Part shown: one piece after another, positions 26,344-34,717 of the stretch
How the letters are laid out: every line of letters begins with the position of its first letter
How positions within the stretch are numbered: position 1 is the first letter of the stretch
NCBI RefSeq assembly: GCF_024746835.1
Contig: NZ_CP080530.1
Coordinates: forward strand, 744,001-808,000
From: Mesorhizobium sp. AR02
Lineage (GTDB): Bacteria > Pseudomonadota > Alphaproteobacteria > Rhizobiales > Rhizobiaceae
Direction: 5' to 3'
DNA length: 64,000 nucleotides
Notes under the pieces: model-generated
The model's input: the letters and a program-made list of their open reading frames with translations, nothing else
Databases searched by the model: none
What the model was told of the DNA's origin: nothing
Position numbers and translations under genes: made by a program

Positions 26344-26358
26344 TGGCACGGAGCTTGC
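26344..26358 (+). promoter_or_regulatory. Sigma-54 (-24/-12) promoter
   Basis: TTGGCACGGAGCTTGC with GG at 26345-26346, GC at 26357-26358 and ten bases between: an excellent match to the consensus. Points toward the small ORF at 26454 and the DsbA-like gene at 26823. Upstream at about 26264-26281 lies a CGTGC-N8-GCACA dyad also found at about 16582; a TGT-N10-ACA NifA site as such was not found. Confidence 0.78.
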
Positions 26359-26453
26359 GACGACCCTGGTGGTGCAACGTTCGACCGGAGCGCAGCGACG
26401 GGAGATGCCCGGGAGGGAGGAACCCACCTCGATCCGGTCAGGAGACAAGTAGT

Positions 26454-26819
26454 ATGTTGAATATTGTGATCCCGCAAACCGCAGCGCGAGTCCCGCGCCT
26501 CGCAAGCCCTCTTATCCGCAGCTTTACGTGCAGGTTTGTGCTGCAGTCACGCTCAGCCATCGCACTCGGCCGCCTGAAGCCGCTCGGCGAACGGCGATAC
26601 GGCTGGGCGGTTCGCGCGCACACCGCGCCGCTCACGGATGGTTCGGCTGATTGGGCGCAGCCGTCATACCGCAACCGCCAGCTTGCACCCCTTCGGATAG
26701 CACGAGCACCCTTAACCTCCCGTAGTCCGGGAACAGCGGGGCAAGACACTAAAGCGATGGCCCCTTCACGTCAAAGCCAGCCGTTGCTGCCCCGCCGTTC
26801 ACTGTTGATTGGAGCCTGA
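26454..26819 (+). CDS. Possible small ORF first in the sigma-54 transcript
   Basis: 121 codons from ATG 26454 with AGGAGA eight bases upstream, ending three bases before the DsbA-like start. The product is basic (MLNIVIPQTAARVPRLASPL...), without a recognisable domain and with compositional features of non-coding DNA after residue 30. The ribosome site may belong to a former gene whose body has decayed. Confidence 0.3.
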   Translation: MLNIVIPQTAARVPRLASPLIRSFTCRFVLQSRSAIALGRLKPLGERRYGWAVRAHTAPLTDGSADWAQPSYRNRQLAPLRIARAPLTSRSPGTAGQDTKAMAPSRQSQPLLPRRSLLIGA

Positions 26820-26822
26820 GCC

Positions 26823-27536
26823 ATGCCTGAACAAAGAGCCAGCCTTGTCGCTCTTTTAGTCCTAGCCCTGCTTCTTTCTGGGCTGGCGGCGCGATATCAT
26901 CCAGTTGCCACAGACTACCTGCGCCAGCTCGAAGACCATCGTCGGCTTGCCGCGGATTGGCGGAAGCTCATTCCGGAGCAGCGCGACGCACTCCTCAACG
27001 ACCCCGCTGCGCCAACTGCTGGCAACCCGAATGGCGACGTCCCTCTGGTGGTGTTTTTGGACTACAACTGCCCGCACTGCCGGACGGCAGACCTTATCAT
27101 CCAGCAAGCCCTCAAGGACGATCCCAATCTGAAGGTTGTCTACAAAGAGTATCCGGGCAAGGGACCGGGCTCAAAAGTCGCCGCAGTGGCGGCGCTCGCC
27201 TCCCGCAAACAGGGAAAATATGAGCCGTTCCATCACGCCCTTATGGCTGCTCCCGGCCGGCTCAGCGAATTCTCCATCCTGACTATCGCACAACAGGTGG
27301 GCCTCGATGTTGAGCAGCTCAAGCGGGACATGGATGATCCGGCCATCCCAAACGCCCTCGAGCGCAATCGCGCGCTCGCCACCAAGCTGTACATCACCGG
27401 CACGCCGGCGTTGGTGCTCGGCGACGAAGTGATTGCAAAGGTGCCCGAGATTCCCACGCTGAAACGCTTAATCGCCAAAGAGCGGGAAAAAACGAAGCGT
27501 TATAACCCTGCCGGATCACCAACTTCGGCATTTTGA
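26823..27536 (+). CDS. DsbA/Com1-like thiol:disulfide oxidoreductase
   Basis: 237 aa. An N-terminal hydrophobic segment (residues 8-23, LVALLVLALLLSGLAA) acts as signal or anchor, so periplasmic. The thioredoxin fold has the active site C83-P-H-C86 (FLDYNCPHCRTA) and the cis-Pro loop ITGTPALV. CPHC is the DsbA-type dithiol, implying disulfide formation or isomerisation in secreted proteins. Length fits the DsbA/DsbG-like family (thioredoxin_4). Placed behind a sigma-54 promoter and followed by a ccdA remnant and, on the other strand, a TlpA-like gene. Confidence 0.85.
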   Translation: MPEQRASLVALLVLALLLSGLAARYHPVATDYLRQLEDHRRLAADWRKLIPEQRDALLNDPAAPTAGNPNGDVPLVVFLDYNCPHCRTADLIIQQALKDDPNLKVVYKEYPGKGPGSKVAAVAALASRKQGKYEPFHHALMAAPGRLSEFSILTIAQQVGLDVEQLKRDMDDPAIPNALERNRALATKLYITGTPALVLGDEVIAKVPEIPTLKRLIAKEREKTKRYNPAGSPTSAF

Positions 27537-27679
27537 AAGTGGTGGCGGCCGGTGCAATGCGCGTTCTCTGGCCATGCGTGCTGCCTCTCGCGCCGGGCCA
27601 AATCTGTTACGTGGCCGGCAACGCGGTAGTCGGCGGACCACGCCGTTCTATCGGTAGCGTGGCAGTCCCGCATTTAGCG
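27537..27679. other. Spacer, possibly decayed ccdA
   Basis: No open frame; probably the destroyed 5' part of the ccdA relic that follows. Confidence 0.3.
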
Positions 27680-27880
27680 CGCTTTCCTCAACCTGGCCGA
27701 ACACGATCGCACATCTCGGGATCTATTCAGCCGGCCTTGGTCTTCCCGTCCCGCCATCGGCGTCTTTCACCGAAAGCCTCGCCAAAGGGATAGGCACGAA
27801 GCGCGCCGGACGTGTGCTTCAGATCGCGGCCGGCGCGACGATGATCGTCATGGGCTTTCGCCCCCTGGGTGATCGTATAA
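27680..27880 (+). pseudogene. ccdA-type cytochrome c biogenesis membrane protein, 3' remnant
   Basis: One plus frame reads GIYSAGLGLPVPPSASF, then KRAGRVLQIAAGATMIVMGF, matching the last two membrane segments of CcdA/DsbD-type electron transporters (YxxGLGLPF and GxxLxxxGxxMIxMG patterns). The upstream segments are missing. With DsbA-like and TlpA-like neighbours it suggests a former thiol-relay cluster. Confidence 0.55.
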
Positions 27881-28590
27881 GTCCCCATTGTCAGAAGGAT
27901 CGGTTGACGTGGACGCCGTCGGCGCCAAGCTCGCGCCGCCTGTCGACAGCGTGGCCCTTGGCGTGTTGATAAAGCCGCAGCGGTCGCAAGAAGCCCGTTC
28001 GGATTGACAAAAATGACGTTGCCGCCATCCCATACACCTCCATCATGCCATTCAAGGCCGAGGCTCTGGTCGAGGTCACCTCATTGGGATGACGGCGGCC
28101 GGAATTGCCTGGACCAAGCTGCCAAGCTGTGAGCCCGACACCTCATCTATGGAGTTGTTGAGGATGGCGCCGGTGTTCGGGCATCGAAGTCCTGTATCGA
28201 TTGTGCGACAGGCCTTCCCCGTTGGACCGCCGGCGAAGGCATGCGTGGGCGCGGCACCACATCGCCAAAGGCATGCCGCCAGCCAAGCCATCCCTTGTGC
28301 GTTGATGGCCATGCCGCCAAGATCGCATTCGCTACCGGCATGAAGCCTCAGTGTGGTGGAGGTGTCGAGAGGCACCTGCTCCAGACTGGCGATCGGTTCG
28401 AAGCGGACAAACACGTAGCTCAGCTCATAGCCTGCCTAGCCGAAGGCGCGTACCGTAGCGGGCCGCCGTCCCTCTGACATAGGCCCAAAAGATCGGGCCA
28501 GGCGATCTCGCAAGCCGGGCGCGGGTTTGCACCGTTCGCATCAAAAAGCTGTCCGCCCGGCCAATTCTGTCCCTCACATAAACCTGACGG
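27881..28590. other. Decayed region without a recognised gene
   Basis: Overlapping short frames on both strands, none with a convincing ribosome site or family signature. The minus frame ending at about 28076 (FVRFEPIASLEQVPLDTS) may be a relic. Confidence 0.35.
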
Positions 28591-29742
28591 TCAGCCGCAA
28601 ACGGTATACCAGCGGTCGAATCGGCCATTGTTTGGAGCCGCACATAGAGCGCCGTAACAAACCTTCTCACCCTTGAAGTTGGCCAGGAACTGCAGCAAAT
28701 GCGATATTTCGCGCTGTTTATCTCCGTCCCCGATAAGCTCCGGACTGCCCAGCGAATTCAGTGCCAGCTCGATCAGCTCGATCGCCCGATCTTTGTTGCC
28801 GCTCTCGTGATAGTACAGAGCTGCCACCGGATAAGGCAGGAGCTTACATTGGTCGCTTTCTGGGGGATTCAGTGCCAGAATGTGTTCGGACAGCTGTTTT
28901 CCCATCGCCAAGCGTTCAGCAGACGGAAAGTGCGAATAGTCAAAGTTCGGAAAGAAGAGTTCGTCTAGCGCCGCAATCATCCAATTCTCGGAGTTTCTGT
29001 TAATCGCGTCGCGAACGAATTGGCGCATGACGGGCAAGCCGGCCTGAATGTCGCGCATTTTGTGAAGCAACAGATTCACATGAGACCGGCGGAAACCGAG
29101 CTTGTCCGGCAACAAGGCGATGCCCTCTTCGATCGCCGAGAGCGCCGTCTTCCACTCCTGTTTCTCCACCGCCGCCCAAAATCTATCATTGATCGGCTTC
29201 TTCAGCGCTTGTTCGCGCGCTATGGTTTCGCCTTCCGCGATCCGGTCCGTATCGGCCGATTTTGCTTGATCGCTGGCGCGCCAGCTGCCGTTAAGCACCT
29301 TCGGCAAGACCTCATCGAGTTCCATCGGATGACCGATAAAGGCGATGTGGCCGTCTCGGTCGACCACGAACATGGTCGGAATCGCGACAGAAAAGCTGGG
29401 CTCCATCCAAAGCTTGTCCATTTCGCCCGTGGAGTCGAACGCGATCCGATAGTTCAGATTCGAGAACTTTTCAGTCAACCAAGCGTCCAACTTGCTTCGG
29501 GCCTCATCGGCCGTTGGAGCGTCTTCAGAAGCCGCGACTCCGACGATCTCAACTCCGCTCTCCCTGTATTTCTCCTGCAGCTGCATCAGATGGGGCATCC
29601 CGTCCACACATGGTCCGCACCACGTTGCCCAAAATTCGACGATGTACACTTTGCCGGGCTGAAAGCTCGTGAGGGGCTCGCCACGCAGCCAGTTCTCGAC
29701 TTTAATCGAAGGAGCCGGGGACTCGATCTGTAATGCCACCAA
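28591..29742 (-). CDS. TlpA-like thioredoxin-domain protein with C-terminal extension
   Basis: About 383 aa if started at TTG 29742 (GGAGAG upstream; the decayed paralogue has ATG at the equivalent place). A further in-frame GTG lies at 29802. The thioredoxin/AhpC-TlpA domain has FWATWCGPCVDGMPHL (WCGPC near residue 42), AIPTMFVVDRDGHI (cis-Pro) and GHPMELDEVL. The remaining about 200 residues are alpha-helical and TPR-like (AIEEGIALLPDKLG, AIELIELALNSLG) and probably bind a partner. No obvious signal peptide, so cytoplasmic unless the start is further upstream. Related to redox steps of cytochrome or secreted-protein assembly. Confidence 0.8.
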   Translation of the reverse strand: MVALQIESPAPSIKVENWLRGEPLTSFQPGKVYIVEFWATWCGPCVDGMPHLMQLQEKYRESGVEIVGVAASEDAPTADEARSKLDAWLTEKFSNLNYRIAFDSTGEMDKLWMEPSFSVAIPTMFVVDRDGHIAFIGHPMELDEVLPKVLNGSWRASDQAKSADTDRIAEGETIAREQALKKPINDRFWAAVEKQEWKTALSAIEEGIALLPDKLGFRRSHVNLLLHKMRDIQAGLPVMRQFVRDAINRNSENWMIAALDELFFPNFDYSHFPSAERLAMGKQLSEHILALNPPESDQCKLLPYPVAALYYHESGNKDRAIELIELALNSLGSPELIGDGDKQREISHLLQFLANFKGEKVCYGALCAAPNNGRFDRWYTVCG

Positions 29743-30436
29743 TGTTGCTCTCCAAAGCTTGCTTTCTGCGCGAGCTTGTTCCCGCTCAGAGAGACGGCAC
29801 ACGGGTTCAGGGGAGAAAGCATTGCTCGTCTTGCCCCATTGCGTGCAGTCACCATCAAGAGTGCAAAAGCCGTGCCAGCGCGCTCAGCGCACAGTAAGCG
29901 CCTGATTGCTTGGAAAAACCTCCACGTGCCCAGATGGCCGGTCGTGATGAACCTGACATTTTTGCTTGCGGACGACGCGGCTGAGGTGGTCGTCGACTGG
30001 AGAAGCTACATCGACCCGACCGGGGCGGATATGCGCCTCCATGCGGCCAGCCCGAGGACTATACCTGCGCGCCAGCGGCGCGGCGCGTGGCGCGGTGTCT
30101 ACATGACCCCGGGAACCGTTCGGTGGGCCGCGCCGCCGTGAGACGCATGCGGAACTTGCCCGGTAATCGGCCGCATTCCGGCATCTCTGACTCGATCCCG
30201 GCAACACGGCGAAGTTAACACGGCCGGCTCACTGGCTGCATGTCCAATTCGCCATGATGGGACAAGCTGGAAAGCGCCGTCACCGCTGTTGTCGATCGGT
30301 CCGCGCGTTGGCGGGGCAGGCGCGGTTTTGTCCCGAGGATGAACCCAACCCCGTGTTCCCTACTGTGCCATTTTTCGTTTTCGGACCAATGCGTCGGCGG
30401 CGAACCGGGATCAAGGTACCGACCGATGGAACGCAG
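29743..30436. other. Upstream region of the TlpA-like gene and empty sequence
   Basis: 29743-29985 is the duplicated block also present at 19202-19460. The rest (to 30436) has no supported gene. Confidence 0.5.
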
Positions 30437-30649
30437 CTAGGCAACGCTCTTTCGTATCAAAGAATCGCGGTCTTCAAACGCTTCGCCTATGCACTCCAGC
30501 TCATCGTACGCCGCCAGCGTTTCTTCGACGTCGCCAAGCACATAGCGAGTATCGCCGACAGCACAGATATCGCAGCCAGCCTTGATCAGCGTCACAACGA
30601 AGGCGGGGATATCGCTCGCCTTCATCAGTCGCTTGTTACCTGTCATCAT
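30437..30649 (-). CDS. Small hypothetical protein, 70 aa
   Basis: Acidic, soluble, with the look of a real protein: MKASDIPAFVVTLIKAGCD, ICAVGDTRYVLGDVEETLAA, YDELECIGEAF. A run of helix-strand-helix with two cysteines (GCDICAVG). Start taken at ATG 30649 (MMTGNKRL), an alternative is the ATG nine codons later. Function unknown; next to another small gene on the same strand. Confidence 0.55.
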   Translation of the reverse strand: MMTGNKRLMKASDIPAFVVTLIKAGCDICAVGDTRYVLGDVEETLAAYDELECIGEAFEDRDSLIRKSVA

Positions 30650-30704
30650 AAGCCTGCCCTCAATTGACGGCGAAGAGGCTGGAGCTGAGCCTTAAGTTGG
30701 CACA

Positions 30705-31028
30705 TCAGCTTGAGCGTGCGTCTGTCGATCCGCCAAGTTGATCTGCGTGGGGTACCCCCAGCAGCTTTGACTCCGGCAGGTGTTCACCGGGAGCTTGGCC
30801 GATGACGACAATCTCATCTGCCCCGAACCTGTCGGTGCTAAGCCCTTTCGTTTGGACTGCTTTGCCGTGCTCGATCTTTTGCCAGTGACCGTTTCGCGGC
30901 CGTGCAATGTTGTAGACATCGCAAGCCCGCGCGATATGCTGATCGCGAACTCCGAGTTCACGGGCGATCTGTGTCATCGGCTTGGCCCAGACCAAATCAT
31001 AGAGCTGAGCCCGGCTTAGGCTGACCAT
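30705..31028 (-). CDS. Small HTH-like protein, 107 aa
   Basis: Start ATG 31028 behind GGGAGG. The first 55 residues (SRAQLYDLVWAKPMTQIARE, LGVRDQHIARACDVYNIARP, RNGHWQKIEHGK) match a widespread family of small bacterial proteins with an LYDLVWxxPM...GYWxK pattern, probably a DNA-binding helix-turn-helix. The C-terminal 35 residues are unstructured and may be the result of a frameshift. Confidence 0.65.
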   Translation of the reverse strand: MVSLSRAQLYDLVWAKPMTQIARELGVRDQHIARACDVYNIARPRNGHWQKIEHGKAVQTKGLSTDRFGADEIVVIGQAPGEHLPESKLLGVPHADQLGGSTDARSS

Positions 31029-31164
31029 TGACGCCTCCCATATCTTATGTCTCGAGCCACCCGACCCTGGGGTTCTCTAAGCTTAGCGATTCTCGCTGTC
31101 TACGCTCGAATGCCTGCGCCCTTCCCATCATACAAGGTCAACTCTACGCAGCCGGTTGCCGCCG

Positions 31165-31690
31165 CTAGATTCCAACGACGAGCGCACCGCCGCTCAGACC
31201 CGCGCCTGCTGCCGCCAGAAGAATTTTCTCGCCCTGCCGAAACGGCTCCGTCTGGTGGGCCAGCGACAGCGAGAGAGGGATCGTCGCGGCGGAAGAGTTG
31301 CCGTATTCGGCGATCGTCTTGACGATCGCGTGATCGGCAATGCCGAGGTTCCTCCCGACGGCATCGAAAATTCGGGCGTTAGCCTGGTGCGGAACGAACC
31401 GATCGATATCCCGCGACCGCATCCCGGCCGCGGCGAGCGCGTCCTGCGAGCAGGCAGTCATCATCTCCACGGCCTTGGCGAACACTTCGCGGCCGTCGGC
31501 GATCGTCATGCGGGTTTGGTAGAGGTCAAGATTGCCGTGGAATGGTGTGTTGCTTCCTCCGGCGGGAATCTGGATCAGCCCATAGCGCGAGCCGTCGGAA
31601 TCCACCGAAGCGCCGAGAATGCCCCGATCCGGCTCCTCGCACGGGCCGAGGGGTGGACGGCGCCGGATGGCACGACCTGACGCCTATGGC
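31165..31690 (-). pseudogene. 3-oxoacyl-ACP synthase III (FabH-like), C-terminal fragment
   Basis: Reads [20 protein letters not shown], then [20 protein letters not shown] (catalytic His in PHQANxRI) and [16 protein letters not shown] (catalytic Asn in GNSSAATIP), ending [11 protein letters not shown]. The N-terminal half with the active-site Cys is absent. The 5' boundary is near 31690, where homology is lost. Not functional alone. Confidence 0.75.
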
Positions 31691-31798
31691 CCAAGACCTT
31701 CGTATCTGGTCCGCAATGCGACTGTAGCCGATGAATGGTCAAAGCGTAGCGCATCGGTTCACGATCGACTGAAAACCGTGACCGGTCCTCTGCGGTGC

Positions 31799-33148
31799 TC
31801 AGACTGCCACCGAGTGCCTGGCCGTTCCACTTTCAAAATATTTGTCGAACTTCGCCGCAACGCTCCTCACGAAGGGACGGCTTTCCGCCAGCACGACGAA
31901 ACTTTCGCCTTGCAGTTCAAGCAGTCGAGCAGGATCCTGAAGAGCGATTGAGCTTGCCTGAAAAAGGAGCTTTTGGCCGGCTTCCCCGAAGCTCTCCACC
32001 AGGTCGATCGCCGAGAAGGCGAAATCGCACATCAGCCGCTCGATGATCCAGCCACGGACGCGATCGTCGTCGGAAAAGGCGATGCCGCGGACGGCGGCCA
32101 GCCCGCCATTGGCGACCATACGTCCGTACTCAGCGGTCGAAGGATTGTTCTGCAGGTAGCCCTGGCGAAACCGGCTGATGGACGAGGGACCGACACCGAT
32201 CAGCGTCTCGCAGCGATCCTCTGTGTAGCCTTGGAAGTTGCGATGCAGGGCCCCTGTGCAGGCCGCCACCGCCAGCGCATCGCCCGGCTTGGCGAAATGG
32301 TCGAGGCCTATTGCTTCATATCCCTTGTCCAAAATCGCCCGCGCGGCGAGTTGCGATTGCGCGAACCGCTCCGTGGGACCGGGGAGCCATGCCTCGTCGA
32401 TCATCGTCTGATGTTTCTTGAACCAGGGCACGTGAGCGTAGCCGAACAGCGCCATCCTGTCCGGTTCCAGGGTGAGCGCCTGCGCGACGGTAGAACACAG
32501 GCTCTCCCTGGTTTGATGCGGCAGGCCGTAGAGCAGATCCAGATTGACGGACTCGACGCCACGGGAACGAACTCCGTCGACGACTGCCTTGGTCTGCAAA
32601 AAGCTTTGTTCGCGGTTGATCGCCTTTTGCACTTTCGGATCGAAATCCTGCACGCCGAGGCTCGCCCGCGTCATGCCAATTTCGGCAAGTGCATCAAGGC
32701 GTGCCTCGTCCATATCGTTCGGATCGATCTCGATGCTGATTTTCGTATTCGGAACAAAATCGAAGCTGTCCCGCATGAACGCGCCTAGAGCCACCATATC
32801 CTCAGGCTTCAGCATTGTCGGCGAGCCGCCGCCGAAGTGGATTGCGCGGACGAAGACCTTCCCGCTGATAAGGGCGGCAACCGTCGCGATCTCCGCGCGT
32901 AGCGAGCGCAGATAAGCGGTCACCGGCTCATAGTGGCGCGTCTGCTTGGTATGGCACGCACAGAACCAGCAGAGCCTGTCACAATAGGGAATATGCAGGT
33001 AAAGTGATATCTCGTCACCGCCTTCGAGGGCCTCCAACCAGCCTTTCTGGACCGCCGCATCGACGCCTGGATGGAAATGCGGCGCGGTCGGGTAACTGGT
33101 GTAGCGGGGGACGTTCTCGCCAAGTCTGGCAGTTAATTCCGGTCGCAT
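31799..33148 (-). CDS. hemN: Oxygen-independent coproporphyrinogen III oxidase HemN
   Basis: 449 aa from ATG 33148 (MRPELTARLGENVPRYTSYP). Radical SAM decarboxylase converting coproporphyrinogen III to protoporphyrinogen IX without oxygen, needed for heme under microaerobiosis. Cluster motif C56-x3-C60-x2-C63 plus C65 (YCDRLCWFCAC), IHFGGGSPTML, ISIEIDPNDM, SLGVQDFDPKVQKAINR, the GVGPSSIS and the C-terminal HemN domain (MCDFAFSAID). An anaerobox lies 59-72 bp upstream, between hemN and the divergent fnrN gene. Confidence 0.95.
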   Translation of the reverse strand: MRPELTARLGENVPRYTSYPTAPHFHPGVDAAVQKGWLEALEGGDEISLYLHIPYCDRLCWFCACHTKQTRHYEPVTAYLRSLRAEIATVAALISGKVFVRAIHFGGGSPTMLKPEDMVALGAFMRDSFDFVPNTKISIEIDPNDMDEARLDALAEIGMTRASLGVQDFDPKVQKAINREQSFLQTKAVVDGVRSRGVESVNLDLLYGLPHQTRESLCSTVAQALTLEPDRMALFGYAHVPWFKKHQTMIDEAWLPGPTERFAQSQLAARAILDKGYEAIGLDHFAKPGDALAVAACTGALHRNFQGYTEDRCETLIGVGPSSISRFRQGYLQNNPSTAEYGRMVANGGLAAVRGIAFSDDDRVRGWIIERLMCDFAFSAIDLVESFGEAGQKLLFQASSIALQDPARLLELQGESFVVLAESRPFVRSVAAKFDKYFESGTARHSVAV

Positions 33149-33206
33149 GTCTTGGTCCACCGTGTTTGAGTCGCCGGAACTCTGGACGCGTCGAACAGCC
33201 AAAGCC

Positions 33207-33220
33207 CTGATTTCGGTCAA
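33207..33220. promoter_or_regulatory. FNR/FixK-type anaerobox between hemN and fnrN
   Basis: CTGAT-TTCG-GTCAA against the consensus TTGAT-N4-ATCAA (8 of 10). It is placed to serve the divergent hemN and fnrN promoters, as found for fnrN autoregulation in rhizobia. Confidence 0.65.
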
Positions 33221-33304
33221 CCTCCAGCACGGACAAACTGCCGCAACGATTTTTCTACCGTCGATTGCTATCCTGCTCGCACTTGGGATCGGTAGAGCGA
33301 TGGA

Positions 33305-34051
33305 ATGACAGTACGGCAAGATATTCATAGTTCCGGCATTCCCGTTCTTTGCCTACCCTGCGAGGTACGGCACCGCGGCGTCTGCGGTGCGCTCGATCCA
33401 GACGATTTGGCGCGGCTCGCCAAGACTTCGTCGCGGCACAAGATCGAGCCGGGGGCCGAACTGATCGGCGACGCCGAGGCCGTCGACAGCTATTCAAACG
33501 TGCTTTCAGGCGTGGTGAAGCTGACGAAGAGCCTTTCGGACGGCCGCCAGCAAATCGTCGGCCTCCAGTTCGCACCAGATTTTCTGGGACGGCCCTTCAA
33601 GGTGAAAAGCGCGATCAATGCGGAAGCGGCAACCGCTGTCTCGCTGTGCTCGTTTCCGAGGGCGGCCATCGAACGGATGATGAAGGAATCACCGGAACTT
33701 GAGCATCGCCTGCTCAAGCAGACGCTGAACGAACTCGACGAGGCACGCGAATGGATGGTGACTCTGGGGCGCAAGACCGCACCGGAGAAGGTGGCGAGCT
33801 TTCTCCTCATGATCGCCCGGAATATCGATTCCAGTGTTGGCCCGGCGGCCAGGTCGGCGTGCTTCGATCTGCCGCTGACGCGTGCCGAGATCTCTGATTT
33901 CCTTGGACTTACAAACGAGACTGTGAGCCGCCAGCTGACCAGACTGAGAATGGACGGCGTGATCCGGATCGAGAACAATCGCCATGTCACGGTGGACAGC
34001 GTCAGCCGGCTGGAGCAGCGCTGCGGCGGCCGAGGCGCAAGCGCCCTTTAG
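33305..34051 (+). CDS. fnrN: FnrN-type oxygen-sensing transcription activator
   Basis: 248 aa. CRP/FNR family with the N-terminal oxygen-labile cluster ligands Cys16, Cys19, Cys27 (LCLPCEVRHRGVCG) and the central Cys115 (VSLCSF), then the cyclic-nucleotide-like beta roll, dimer helix (ERMMKESPELEHRLL) and C-terminal HTH with FLGLTNETVSRQLTRL, whose E..SR contacts specify TTGAT-type half sites. Activates fixNOQP, fixGHIS and hemN under low oxygen. All four cysteines are kept, so it should sense oxygen directly, unlike FixK. Confidence 0.93.
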   Translation: MTVRQDIHSSGIPVLCLPCEVRHRGVCGALDPDDLARLAKTSSRHKIEPGAELIGDAEAVDSYSNVLSGVVKLTKSLSDGRQQIVGLQFAPDFLGRPFKVKSAINAEAATAVSLCSFPRAAIERMMKESPELEHRLLKQTLNELDEAREWMVTLGRKTAPEKVASFLLMIARNIDSSVGPAARSACFDLPLTRAEISDFLGLTNETVSRQLTRLRMDGVIRIENNRHVTVDSVSRLEQRCGGRGASAL

Positions 34052-34629
34052 ATGAGACCTAAGCGCGCGGGGCCGTCGCCTACTCCGACCCGCAGCAGGA
34101 TTTGTTCGCGTTCGAAAGGGATGTGTGTCGCCGCAAGCCTTCGAAGAAAGCCGCGCAGAATGAAACCGACGGCTTCCGCATTCTCCACCGTCTCGCCATG
34201 GCCGATCGCTAGCAGAATTCAGTCACCTCACCAGCAAAGCACTCGTCTTCGACGTGTTCGGCGCGCAACCGCCGGGTAGAAGCGAGGCTGGCATCGCCGC
34301 CAACGACAGCGGCCTCGTAGGCGGGAAAGACGATCGTTTCTTCATATTGATGAACGCTTGCGCAAAAATGGGAGGATTGCGTGGGCCGTGCCGAGGCACT
34401 TCAGGCGATCGACGCTGGGCAGCGCATCAGCGATATTTTCCTAAGCATTGCAGAGCTGCAGTTTTCCCTGCGCGCGCTTCATCACATCACACGGAATCGC
34501 CTCCACGCCGGCCGGCCCGCAGACGCCGGACTTGTCCATGAGCGGGGCGGCCCGTGCTGCGTTTCCTCGTTCAATCGCCACCTTCTGATCGCACCGAACT
34601 CGATGCTGCCCGAAGCAAAATCCTACGAT
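34052..34629. other. fnrN-fixN spacer without a confident gene
   Basis: About 580 bp. One short frame near 34090 reads AYSDPQQDLFAFERDVCRRK and another (34381 on) IFLSIAELQFSLRALHHI; neither has a clear start or family. Confidence 0.35.
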
Positions 34630-34643
34630 CTGACATGGATCAG
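34630..34643. promoter_or_regulatory. Anaerobox upstream of fixNOQP
   Basis: CTGAC-ATGG-ATCAG (8 of 10 to TTGAY-N4-RTCAA), 75 bases before the fixN start, the usual distance for FixK/FnrN activation. Confidence 0.65.
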
Positions 34644-34717
34644 GGCGAGCAGGCGGCGGCTGCGCAATCAATGCACTGCGGAGTTGGGTCCGCCGGAATT
34701 GGAGATCGGTACTTGCG

